Source: Paragordius varius
Lineage: Eukaryota; Nematomorpha
DNA length: 64,000 nucleotides
NCBI GenBank assembly: GCA_964247055.1
Contig: OZ176051.1
Location: 11,594,001 to 11,658,000, forward strand
Direction of reading: 5' to 3'
The notes beneath the pieces are model-generated. The model had not been told where the DNA came from. It did no database searches and worked only from the letters and a program-made list of their open reading frames with translations. Shown piece after piece: positions 12,048 to 23,339 of the stretch. The translations under genes were made by a program, and so were the position numbers. Each line of letters opens with the position of its first letter. The stretch's first letter is position 1.

Positions 12048-14235
12048 GTTTTAAATGTATTTAAAATTTTATGATTAAGTATTTATTATGTCCCATATAT
12101 TTATAAATGCGCCTCGTTGTTTTTGGTCATAATTGCGGCGGGAAACAACTGTTGTAGTATCATAAAGTCCATATATATAATTGATCTCAGAATATAATAT
12201 ATACTATTTAACAAGAAGAGTCCATTATAACTCTAAAATTAACATATAATCGTCCACAATCATATGAAAAGTAAAATAGATTTACGACTCTTTTATAAAA
12301 CCTATCATATTTTTTAAGTATTTCACCCTGAGTTATTAATATCTCTATGCAATTTCTTTAAACTTAAAAAAAAGTGTTAAAGAAAAAATTTATCTAATCT
12401 ACCAATTGATTCGAGATCTTCTGCAAAGATCTCTGGATCAAAGACTGTATTGTTTGCATCTGTCGCAAGTAGAACCAATTTATAGGCAAAATGTCTGGAC
12501 GCGCGTTTAAACATGCGAAAAGCTAAATTTAGACCTTTGTCAATTCGGTTTTGGGTTTTTCTCCCTATAAAATTTGAAATAGATAATAAATTTAGTAAAA
12601 AAACCCTAATTTACACGATATTCAATTTGTATTTTTAATAAAGAGAGTCATGCACAATTATTGGTATATTATTTTATTTCATAAGTATTAAGTCAAAACA
12701 TTTTCTTATATATTTTTTATTGTGTTAATTGCTCATAGTAACATTTTTGGCTTTAAATTATTTTTTGTAATTAATATTAGCAATAACTCTTAATTAAAAT
12801 TTAGTCCCAGTATATTATAATCTAATTTATTTATACTTATTAAAATAAAATTTATTTATTAAATTCAAAAGTTTGATGATCGTTCAATAATCTTCCATAT
12901 GATTGCTAAAATTATTTTTAAATTTTAAAATGATATTAAACTTTTTAGATACGAATGTTTAGAAATGTCGCAGATATAAAAAGACGTATAGCTATAGCCA
13001 AATGCACTTTGGCCTCACATGAAACTATGAAAATTACATGACATATATCTATAAACAAATTCGTCTAATAAATCCCCTAGTATTCCCTATCATGTCAGAC
13101 AGCTGTGAAAATTTATCCACTAAAGATGACGAGTAAAGAATAAACGATTTTGAAATGTTCTGCTAGAAGAAAATACTTGGTATAACATGGAAGAACAAAG
13201 TGATCGATATTGCAAACAAAATCAGCACACAAACAACGCTTCATGGTAAAATAACCGAACAAAAATTTGGTTATTTTGGACACATAAATCGAGAATATTC
13301 TTTGGAAAAGATTATAATGTTAGGAAAAGTAAATGTCAAAGGGGGAAGAGGCCGAAGACGTATTCGTTGGATAGACAGAGTTTTATCAAAAGCCGACAGA
13401 GCCGAGTTGAGGAAGTTTTCCTATAAAATCGCTAACGGTCGATAATCGACTACTAACTTTCAACACAACAACATAAAAGCGGATATGTAAAATGACATTA
13501 TAAATTTTTATATATTCAGTTCAATATAAAATCTGACAAACTGTTTCGACATTTATGCCACTATGTGCATGCGCTTTATTCTAGATCTAGATTTTAGATT
13601 TTGAATTATTTTTTTTGGTTTAAAGATATAAATATAAAAGGTCTAACTACACACCTTTACTTGGAATTATGGATGTTACAGCGGATTGAACGTTTGATAG
13701 CGATCGCCCTTGAACTAAACTTAAGACTTGATAACTGTTTGCATCAAATCGAACAACTCCAATGGCAGAACCACTGTGCCCCAATGGCAATCTTGCATTA
13801 ATTTTGGAGGCCGTAATCTAATGCAATAACCGATATTTATTGCGTTTGACCTGTTTTGTAAAAAAATGGGTTGGCCAAAAAGGGTCTATTTAAGCATTTT
13901 ACTTATGAAAAATGTTAAAATACTAATAATACTAAAGTTTAGTCATTTTTAAAGTGTTAACTAAACATTCAGATTTATTATAAACGAAAAATTCGTTCTG
14001 CATCGTTATGTGATAGTTAATGCTTAATTACCTTTTATGTTATTCCCCTTATATGCCATAAAAATTGAAAATATATTAAATAAATTATAAGATAATTAGT
14101 ATTTATATATAATATATACGAAAAGTCCACTAAGAAGGCAACGAAAGTTTGCACTTTTGGGTAAACCACTATCGACAACAAAAATAGCATCTACTTGAGA
14201 GAATTCGTCAAAACGACTCAACATAGTAGTAACGC
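11681..14235 (-). CDS. VWA-domain protein (3' exons, partial)
   Basis: Four exons on the minus strand encode one von Willebrand factor A domain: 14235-14120, 13817-13655, 12564-12403 and 11817-11681 (stop at 11681-11683). All junctions are GT-AG and all phases match. The first exon holds the nucleotide-fold strand VDAIFVVDSG. The second holds SGSAIGVVRFDANSY and a helix. The third holds IDKGLNLAFRMF and YKLVLLATDANN. The last holds AEIFVLPIT, a PKTKH segment, and the final helix to the stop, so the domain ends the protein. VWA domains bind ligands through a metal site (MIDAS, DxSxS plus TDG). Here the first motif reads DSGLP and the last TDA, so the metal site looks lost. Upstream exons are not certain. 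It resembles the A domains of extracellular matrix proteins. Confidence 0.85.
11881..12160. mobile_element. Degenerate hAT MITE
   Basis: The left end CATGGGTGTCCAGCACGCGG is a one-base variant of the CAGGGGTGTCCA terminus. The right end is unclear (possibly near the GCGGCGGG at 12135). It lies in the last intron of the VWA gene and includes a long TA run. Confidence 0.4.
11998..12046. repeat. (TA)n microsatellite, longest in window
   Basis: About 49 bp of uninterrupted AT dinucleotides in the last intron of the VWA gene. Confidence 0.95.
13110..13445 (+). mobile_element. LINE fragment (C-terminal part of ORF2)
   Basis: The plus-strand frame contains FGYFGHINRE, then IIMLGKVNVKGGRGRRRIRW, the conserved tail downstream of the reverse transcriptase in many non-LTR elements of the RTE/CR1/Jockey type (family consensus approximately LRYFGHVMR then LGKVEGKRGRGRQ). 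It ends at TAA 13443-13445. The upstream sequence reads in another frame as ITWKNKV, so at least one frameshift is present. It is antisense within an intron of the VWA gene, and is not obviously the same family as the LINE at 50 kb. Confidence 0.75.
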
Positions 14236-15379
14236 CTGGATATATTAATGTATTATTTAGTAAGAAAGAATTCAGGCATTAATAGCTAATTTTTATAATA
14301 AAATGTAATGGATTGTTTTTATAAGATTAATTATAACTATAGATCCAGAATTTTATATGGCCAAAATTTTTAACATTATTTTGAAAATAGAATTTTCTAT
14401 ACTCTTTATCAGTATAATGGCTGGATTGAGTGATAAAAAATAAATACTTTAGGTTTATCAACATATTTTAACCATGATTCCAAATCAGTGAGCAGTGTTT
14501 AAAATTTTATCCTTATAAAAATGGGTTAAAATTACTAGATCTCTTGTTAAAAGCAAAATGATAAAATACGCAGGTTTCTTCTGGAATATATTTCATTTAT
14601 GAGAAGGATAAACCGTAATAATCCCAAAAATCTCCCCAATTTATAAAACATATTGAATAATCATAATCTGTTAATCGCTGCAAAAAATGATATATGAGTC
14701 AATAAGTAATTCAAGGTAAAAAATCATTGTGAGATAAATAAATCGGTATATTTTTATAATTGTCACTTGACCAAATTAAACCTTAAGTAAAATTCTGTTA
14801 TTTTGTTAAAAGATGGTACATCGTACTCTTTTCCAAAAACATTCCCTTTAAAATTTTTGGAATTTAATTTTTTTTATAGATTAAACAAACCAACCCTGTC
14901 TTGCAGCAATCGAAAAAAAAAATCAAATTTAAAAATATATGGTGTGTCAATTATTCAAGGTAGAAGGTATATTTATTACTATGGTGTTGTGAAGTAAAGA
15001 TTGATAAATTACCATTTTCAAGGTTATCGTTCCACAATTTATCATTATCGTTAAAAGATAAAAATATAGGATTTTTTTTTTAAATTATTTGCCAAGTTGG
15101 TTAGTTGCTATGTCTTTCAGCGATATTGAATAATAATATATTTAATAATACATAAAGGTCATTTGTCAACAGTTAATTTACAAAGAAAAACATATTTATA
15201 ATTTTTCATTTTTATATACACATCGTAAATAATTCACTCATTGTAAATAATTATTAATAATTATGCTAAAAACGGATATTAAGCTTTGGATAAACAGGTA
15301 ATCAGTAAATTGATTGTAAAAATTCAAAACAACAAACAATAATTTATATGGATGGATAGTATTAATAATTGGGTCAAAC

Positions 15380-15432
15380 AGAAGTCTTTTTCTAATCCAT
15401 TAATATTTTCATCGCATTCAATATTTTTAACG
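15380..15432 (-). CDS. Possible upstream exon of the VWA gene
   Basis: Minus-strand open segment of 17 codons starting VKNIECDENING, with an AG before it and GT after it. It ends in phase 1 (TTC T), exactly what the exon at 14235 needs to form Cys followed by VTTMLSRF. The support is splice phase and position only. A further candidate at 16135-16057 (RKLPCHIYPRLKLS..., also AG/GT bounded) has a phase that does not join directly to this one. Confidence 0.3.
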
Positions 15433-16549
15433 CTTAAAAATGCAAACCATGCTCACTGTCTTTCGACACAAATAAGGTTAATATATTATTAATATGGAAA
15501 TCTCATATGAGTCAGTTATCAGAAAATATCTTTACATGTCCAAAATAACACTTAGTTATGAGTACCTGATGGTATCATCAAACTTTTGTTATAAATCATA
15601 AGGAATCTTAGTAATGCCTAGTTAGTTTTTGGCTTTAACGTCCAGTTTTTCAGTATATGTCATGGATGGCCTCCAACTTATCTTAATTTTCTGGTATAAT
15701 TCGGTGGTATAATTGAACTATTATAATAGTCCTTTTGCATATGAATATGGCAACCTTCATATCAGTATCCGAAGATATATAGTATAATAAATTAAAAAGG
15801 CTTTTAGCAACTTAGAGTTTTTCAAAAAACTGACGTTAATACTATAATAGTGCAGAGTTTTTACAATGTGCCGATAAATATTATGTTTATTTTAGACAGT
15901 GTATGTATATATATTAAGTTAAATTTTATGTTTCACATTATATGTGATATGCAGGCGATTGAATTTTTATATTTGTTTTTGATTTTGGAGTTATACAAAG
16001 ATTTTAACGAATAAAATTTCTTAAAAAAGCCTCTTCCGACTAGTTAAGTCTAAAACCAAGGCGAACGGAGGAAACTACTTCAGCCTTCTTTTGAGATAAT
16101 TTTAGCCTTGGGTAAATGTGACAAGGTAACTTCCTCTAAATATAAGGTGGTTATAAGGGCATATTTTTACTGCCACAATTAAAACGGTGCATAAAATGTT
16201 TACATTACTTTCTATCCAATAAAAATTATATAAGTTTGTCCGTAAATACACAAATATAAAAAAAAAATTATTTGAGTTTAAAATTTTTCAATAATTGTTT
16301 TGATAGATTTTTTAATATATCACTCCTCTAAATATCAACTATGTATTCTTTTCTCATACCCTTTCCTTCTTCTTTCGATTACAAAATTTATAATTATCTA
16401 GGATATTAAATTGATGAATATAAATATAAAACATGATCAATACTCAAATAAATTACTAGATGACCTGATACATTTGTCCGATAATCAATTAATTATCAAT
16501 GATATATAATATTTATATATTATTTATATAATTAATATATTCATATAAA

Positions 16550-17743
16550 TTATTTATTTTCATCGTCCTCAGAACTACTAGTAGAATCGTTTGAAGCATC
16601 TGAAGCATACGACACAAGAGAATTAACATTGGAATTAGTAATAGAAATGTCATTCTTTGGATTTACACTGTCATTTTTGTTATCATTTGCCGGTTTTTGC
16701 GTCAATACTGATGTAGCTTTTTTAATCGTAACAAATTTGGATAAATTGGTGCGACTAGGCAAGGTTATACTTTGTGATAAAATGGTTGACTTTGATGTTA
16801 ATGATTTATTTTGGGAGTTATCATTATTATTTTTATTGTTATTTGGAGATTTTGATGTCTGAAATGACTTATCATTCAATGGGTTAGGGTTTGAGTGAGT
16901 CTTAAAATGTAGATAAAAATAAAAATAATCAACATATTTTATAAAATAAGAGCGAAAGTTTTTAACAGTGCTCATAAAACCTTAGTAAAATTAATATTAT
17001 TTAAACCGAATAAATCTATCGGATGGGCAACTAACTAGAAAAAATGATAAAAATTACATTTGTATTTTACGGTCTTTTGTTTGAAATCCAATTTAATATT
17101 TATAACATATATATATTTCGATTGCGCGCCGATTTTTTTATATTGAACACGCCATGATAAGAGTATTATATGTATACAACAAATAATTTATGAAAAATAC
17201 TTCAAGTATCTTAATTTAATACATTCCTAAATTTTTTATCAACTTTACGAAAATTTTTAAAGTTAAAAGGGAAAATACATTTTTTGCCTATATTATCCAA
17301 TAAAACAGATTCACAAATAAACTCATGATATATGGAGATAGTATAAAAATATTATATAATTTTATTTTCGTAAAATAGGCATGAAACTGTTTCCCAAGAG
17401 AGGGAGAGAGACGACTGTTTAATAAAAGTAAAAAAATATTTATATGGATAAGAATGGAATAAAAATTCACAAACATATTTTAATGATCCAAAAATGATAT
17501 GGCTGAAATGATTTATGTATGTGGTAGATAAAATAATAAACTTTTAAATATTGCACCAATCCAAAAAATATTCCACCACTAATCCTTTGATAAAGGTTAA
17601 AAACGGCGCTAAGGGAATAATTTAAAAAAGAATGTAAAAAAGGTTTCAGTGATAGCAAAACTTATTTTTAAAACCTATTTAAATTATAAAAATTTTAATT
17701 TTTTCTTATTTTTTTTTCAAAAATAAAACCGCAATACACACAA

Positions 17744-17774
<31 letters not shown>

Positions 17775-19816
17775 GTCAAGTATAAATATCGTATATATTT
17801 GGGTTAATGAATCGTAATGATTTGTATACATTAAGAATGGGCAGGGGGGAGGGGTAGTTAAGACATGAGTTTTTTTAGAGTTTACTTCTTATAAAAGATA
17901 ATATTTTTAAGCCTTTATATATACTGTTTTAATATAAAGGATATCAATGTGCCTTATTAATAAAAAAAATTTAAACGGCAACTTTTGAGCGGACTATTTT
18001 TGCTTAAAATATTAAAAATAAGGATGAAAAAATCCAAGCCAAAAGCCTTAAAATATATATAGAAAAGGTAAAAGGTATCGCTTACTTTTTCAGTTATGCT
18101 TGTAAAATCGCCAATTTTGCTAATGATTTCGTCGGTTTCTTCGTCTTCATCATCGGGTAATCGTTTAACTCGTTTACTAATCTTTTCAGCCATAATTTTT
18201 CTACATTAATGTATACACACAGTAAGGAGCATATATTATTCGTTATAAAAATGTTTAAACAATGTTAACATAACAATAAGAAAATGTAAAAACTATAAGC
18301 GTGAAAACCAAAAAAATTTCTTGCTGATATGCTAAAACTTATTTGTCGCTATGGATGGATACCTTCCATTCTTTTAAACAATATAATAATTCTATATAAA
18401 ATGTGATAAAACTTGTTATTATACAATAAAAAAATAATCACAATTTTATCTACAAAAACTAAAAATGGTAAACAATTCATCGTTTTGCCAAATATGAAAA
18501 TAAACTGCAAAGTAATAATTTGTACCAAACAATATACTATTAAAAACAACAAAGTATTAACTGTATTACGCCTTCATTGTTTTTTATTGGGGCAAAAAAA
18601 TATAAAAACGTTTAAATAAAACTATAATCACTGCAAATGACTAATATTTAGCATATATATATATATATATATACTGAACAGCTAAATCCTCATCAAGTTT
18701 TTCAAGGGTTTGCCTATCAAGCTTTGCCTTGGTCCCGGCCTGTGCATGTTTTGTCAACAAGGCATCAAAATCAATATTGACATAACGAGCATTCAATTCC
18801 TTAATTTCCTCCAGATTTTCTAAAATTTCCATTTCTCGTTGAGAGTCTTTGGTACGATTTTCCAAAATCTAGAAAAGAAAACCTTAGAATTAAAATAATT
18901 CTCATTAAAAATAACGCAGGTCATGTGTATGGTAGACCCGTGAATGCATTCATTGATTGAGGGCGATTTAAAAAAACGGAATAAAATCCATTGTCTTTGT
19001 TTCTATTTTGGGATGAAAATACCCACGGATAATAGTTATGTAGACCTAACTTTTAACGGTGAGCTTTTCAAACTATCCTTTAAAAAATCGGTCAAAATCA
19101 AATAAACGAGTTTATAGCCGTATTCGAATTATTTTCATGTGTGCAAGAATTGGTGTAAAAAAATTATGCGGGGAAAAGAAAAGACAAAAAACCTTCATTG
19201 GATTTTGAATTAATTCATCCTCTAATTCCTGGGCCTTTTCTTCCAACATTTTTTTAGCCGTGATATCCGCTTCGAAATTACGAATGGCCCCATGTTCAAT
19301 GGTATAATCCGTATTCTCGGGATCTGTTTTGTAAGTTATTTCAGCCAAACAACGTGGACATTTTATGTAAAAACGATAAATTTCAAGGCCCAAATAAAAT
19401 TCGTTACGAACGGTTTCCTTGCGAGAATTGAACTTTTTACCCTTGTATATAAATTCTCCGCACATCTTGCACCTAAGGGTCAAAGATAAAGAAATAAATT
19501 ATAAAATATAACTTTTGTGATGGTAGAGATTTAGAAAAAAATCTTAATGCAAATTGTTAAATAAATAATTGGCAATATCAAATCATTACTTTCTTTCAAA
19601 TGATAAATTAAATTGAAGTAAAAAGTGTATAAAACAAGTTATCTTATATTTTACCGCATATTGAAAGGGGCCATAGTACGGATATGGAATTGTCGGTATT
19701 TATTAAGCTTTTCTCTCGGCACAACATCTGGATCAAAATCTGGTGGATAATATTTCTAAAAGCATTTATTAGAGAAAAAAGACACAACTTACATTTAGGA
19801 CTTTGCGTTCTGACAT
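16550..19816 (-). CDS. YJU2: Splicing factor YJU2 (CCDC94)
   Basis: YJU2/CCDC94 is a spliceosomal step-I factor that stabilises the branch helix in the catalytic spliceosome, in the nucleus. Six exons: 19816-19793, 19755-19655, 19472-19193, 18868-18675, 18200-18086 and 16900-16550, giving 354 aa (human about 323). Start MSERKVLN and the following [10 protein letters not shown] match the family N-terminus exactly. The C4 zinc site is visible as CKMCGEF and CPRC, with the hallmark KTDPENTDY after it. Next come the ENRTKDSQ coiled-coil segment, the [14 protein letters not shown] motif and an acidic, Ser-rich tail ending SSSEDDENK. The tail is Asn-rich. The first intron is only 37 bp; the others are 182, 324, 474 and 1185 bp. 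It is divergent from MOB4. Confidence 0.95.
17030..17150. mobile_element. Degenerate hAT MITE end
   Basis: GGATGGGCAAC near 17020 and TATTGAACACGCCATG at about 17138-17153 look like decayed TTGGACACCCCTG-type ends. Support is weak. It lies in the last intron of YJU2. Confidence 0.25.
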
Positions 19817-19871
19817 TCCTGTACTTCTGTATTAAATTTTCATACAATAAATCAGATGCTGAAATGTTAAC
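19817..19871. promoter_or_regulatory. 55-bp spacer between divergent YJU2 and MOB4 starts
   Basis: The two start codons point away from each other with 55 bp between them. On each strand an AG preceded by an AT-rich stretch lies just before the ATG: AAATCAG 16 nt before the MOB4 ATG, and AATACAG, then GTACAG, 10 and 2 nt before the YJU2 ATG. The spacer must hold both 5' UTRs, or the transcripts overlap, or the ends are trans-spliced. No TATA box stands out beyond the general AT-richness. Confidence 0.6.
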
Positions 19872-22800
19872 ATGACATCGCCTAGACGAAACGATCCAGG
19901 GGCTATAACAAATGTTTTATTTTTATATTATCCTAAATTTAGGAATTTTATAAATGGCCAGATCAAGTCTTTGAAGAGATGGACACGTCGCTTTCTTGTC
20001 AACAAGTTTGCAAAATGCATATGATTAATAGATTATACAACAAAATATACGAAAAAATATTCATGATATAACGGCTATTATAGAGATTCCGAAAGGATTG
20101 GATCCAATTAAAGATTTAGGGATTTGGAAATACGAGCATATTAGACAGTTTTGTTTAGAACTCAATGGTTTATATGTCAAGCTTTTGGTTTATCACATGT
20201 TTTATAATTTTTTAGAAAGTTTGTCATCCGCAACATTGTTCACAAATGTCTGCATTTTCTTCCTACATTTATTTGTGTGCGGCCCACAAAAATCCCAAAG
20301 AAGTTTTAAAAATATTTTTTATAAACTTTGTTTCGTTTTGATATTTTAAAAAATCATTGTTTCATGCGCAAAAACTTATAATTTATGAGGAAATTTTTAT
20401 ATTATAAAGTTTTATTTAATACGCCACTATAATTTATTTACTTTATAATGTGATAAAAGAGTTAGTATTAAGTAAATGGTTGATACTACAATTTTTAAAT
20501 TTAGACCATAAGCCATTGTATATTATTCTTATGAAATGTTAAAAATGTAATATTTTCTTTTTAGGTTCAAATCGAGTTTATAATTTAGCTGAAAAATTTT
20601 CTCAGAGTAATTTATGTCTTTTTAATTAACAAAAACTGTTTCGTACTTAACACTGATTAGACGCCTTTTTAATATTCAATCAAAGTTAAGCCTATTTTCC
20701 CAACTTACTGGTTGTTTGTGGGTGTTCCTAACCTTCAAAATGAGCCTAAAATGATGGAAAAATTTACTCATCTATATTAATTTATTTATTAAATATCTGT
20801 AGAAATATTAATTTTTAAAGTTTTTTTAGAACAAGGATCGGGATGCGGATAGTATATTTTAGGGGGACATGCGCTTTTTTCTGGCCTTATTTTATATAAT
20901 ATATATATGATATATATATAATATATAATTGTAGTGTCCTGCAATTTTGTATACCAGGCATACGTTAGATGGCGCATCTGCATTACTTAATAACATCAAA
21001 TTTTTTCCAAGCAGGTTCGTTTGATTTTAAAATGAATAAAATTTTATATTTAATAAGGATGATTTTTGAACGGTCAATATAAAAACCGTTAGTCATCAAA
21101 ACCACAAATGTAATATTGTAACTAAACGAAACAAAATGATGTAAAGCGTATTGGTTATTGTATTTGTATAACTATATTACTAACATTTTTAAATCTATAA
21201 TCAATATATCAAAATGGATTCCTTTAATATTTGTTTTTACTTGAAAACATTGTTGCTTTAGTTATTTTACCTTTTACAAAAAATTGTTAAAAAAACATTT
21301 AACATCGTTTCGAAACATAATTTTTTATATTTCTTTTGCGGTTTGAATCTGTTATATAATTTAGAGCATGTGGAAAGAAATATATTTAAAACACATATCT
21401 TATTACTATTTTAAATTTTTTTGTCAATAATTTAATTTCATTAAAGGCAAATTATAAATTTTACTTTTTATCCTACAGTTTTAAAACTTATTACCCTGTT
21501 TTTTAACTATATAAATTTCTATATTTCAATTATCTTTTGCTGTATACCATTTGCTATGCATTTGTTATAGGGTGAATATCAAAGAAGCTTCTCTAGCCAA
21601 ACTTGAATCTATTTATCGAAGGGTGTATCGCATATTTGGACATGCTTATTATCACCACCGTACAGTCTACAATGAATTTGAGGTATTAATATAAATTTTT
21701 TGTACATAATAATCTTTTTATTAATATAAACACCTCCAAGCTTATTAGAATATGTTGATTACATGCTATTTTTTCGTTTTTTTAATAAGGCTTTAATTTT
21801 TAAGTTCTAATCTTTACAGTTAAGCACCCTTTCTCAAAATGAGGAAAAGCCTAGTGCTAATGAAAAAATTAATACAATCATTTTTATTAACTTGTTATCT
21901 AACGATAGAATAGTATCATAATAAATTTTAACAAAATTATACATTTTTAAAAAATTTTAATACGATTGACCTTGGTTTAAATTCCTCTAGATATTTTAAA
22001 TATCATAATATTCCATTCCCATATGTTATATTGATATATCTTAAAGCCTTATTATATTATATATATATATATATATATTATGTATCATTTACAATTTAAA
22101 TTCACTTTTGAACAATTTATCACCCTAGAATAAATTATGTGAAATATATTATGGTATAGTTTATTGTTTTTTCAGTAATATGGTAATTTTAAATTTTTTT
22201 TTTAAATATAGATAATTTTAAACTTCAAAAAACGCATAATTTATTTTAAGGTGAATTTGAATCGTTCAAGGGTGAATTTGAATTGTTAAAGGGTAATTTT
22301 AAATGTTCAAGGATGAATATGAATTGTTCAAGGGTGAATATGAGTTGATCAGGGGTGAATTTGAACTGTAAATGGTGTATCATAATAAATTTAAACAAAC
22401 GATTACATATTAAAAGGATCATTATGCACATGACCTTAGTTCAAATTTGACCTCTATATAGGTAAAACATCTTAATTTTCCATTCCACACGTTATATTAT
22501 ATATATTGATTGTACAGATTATATTAAATTGCACATACTAGAGTTATTCATTTTGTTTTAATTTTTCTTTGCATTCGATATTTTTTAGGCACGAACGTCG
22601 CTATGTGCCCGATTTACGACATTTGTTCTCATGCATAAACTTGTGCCTCAAGATGCACTCAATGTCCCTATTAAGGGTATCTTTGAAGTCTTTCATGATG
22701 AACAAATGCATTTAAGTACAACAACATCAACAACGAAAAACAACACCCCAAAACTTGACAATGTCACCGCTTCTAATACAAACAACTCTAAATCCAAATT

Positions 22801-23278
22801 ATGTGTAAATTCTAACGCAACAACAAAAGAGTATGATGCTCACGCACAAGACTTAGCTTTGTCCAATAGTTATGATATTGTTAATAATAATGATGATGAG
22901 AAAAAATGTGCTTTAGTTACCGACACGATACGCATTTTAGATATGAATACGGCACCCCAAACATTAAACAATAGCAAATTGAATTCATTGAATGCCAAAA
23001 AATCCCCATCATCATCCATTATTAATCCCCTGTTTTTTAAGTCAACAACCGTTAGAAATGGATTTGAGAACGAAGGGGAAACTGTGTTGTTAAATGATAG
23101 CAATTATAATGATGTAAACTTGGGTGAAGATACAAATGCTAATACCAAAAGCAATATCAAAAATGTTATTACCATTGATAAAGTTTGTAATGGTCCCAAC
23201 TCTAATCAATCTCCCCTTAATGCAAAAAGTATGTTAGATTTAGATCATTTTCGCATTGAATCTATAAAAACGAATTAA
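19872..23278 (+). CDS. MOB4: MOB4/phocein with long C-terminal extension
   Basis: MOB4 (phocein) is the MOB-family subunit of the STRIPAK phosphatase/kinase complex. Seven exons: 19872-19913, 19943-20005, 20032-20187, 20216-20302, 20935-21014, 21571-21682 and 22589-23278. They follow the family end to end: [86 protein letters not shown] and CARFTTFV. The zinc ligands (two Cys in CHPQHC, two His in HAYYHH) are kept. All phases agree. The family normally stops near residue 225, soon after the VPI that is present here; this protein runs to 409 aa with about 185 extra Asn/Ser/Thr-rich residues in the same exon. Introns 1-3 are only 29, 26 and 28 bp; the others are 632, 556 and 906 bp. Confidence 0.93.
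19914..19942 (+). other. 29-bp intron 1 of MOB4
   Basis: GTTTTATTTT...AAATTTAG. Removing it joins GAITN to EFYKWPD, restoring the exact spacing between the PG and FYxWPD motifs seen in MOB4 proteins from memory. Without removal the frame is wrong. Confidence 0.85.
20006..20031 (+). other. 26-bp intron 2 of MOB4
   Basis: GTTTGCAAAATG...ATTAATAG. Left in, it is read in frame as [13 protein letters not shown] residues or meets the stops TAA TAG; removed, it joins SLSCQQ to IIQQNIR, matching the family's AVQQYIQQ with no gap. Confidence 0.85.
20188..20215 (+). other. 28-bp intron 3 of MOB4
   Basis: GTTTATCACATG...TTTTTTAG. Removal joins LNGLYVKLL to KVCHPQHC, which aligns residue for residue with the family's NGLAVKLQSECHPDTC. 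Confidence 0.85.
21905..22525. repeat. Direct duplication flanking a 21-bp minisatellite foldback
   Basis: In the last intron of MOB4, about 21905-22060 and 22374-22525 are diverged direct copies (GTATCATAATAAATTT, GACCTTNGTT, CCATTCC, GTTATATT in the same order). Between them, 22250-22370 is an array of the 21-bp unit GGGTGAATTTGAATTGTTCAA (about six copies), while 22080-22130 carries the same unit inverted (ATTCACTTTTGAACAATTTA), so the inner part can fold back. This is the same layout as 7852-9226 with a different unit of the same length. Confidence 0.65.
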
Positions 23279-23339
23279 TTTATTTATTTAACTTTTAAGA
23301 TAAAAAGCCAAAATAAATAATTAGACATATATTAAAATT

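Noticed and set aside
13601-13801. 66-codon plus-strand open frame
   Set aside because: It is the antisense shadow of the VWA exon 13817-13655, which has clear domain similarity and matching splice phases.
20260-20302. GTGTGCGGCCCACAAAAATC read as a hAT MITE end
   Set aside because: In the correct frame it encodes [10 protein letters not shown], a conserved MOB4 segment with GT-AG boundaries in phase with its neighbours.
20555-20580. GGTTCAAATCG as a tRNA T-arm
   Set aside because: No acceptor stem, D-arm or anticodon arm could be paired around it.
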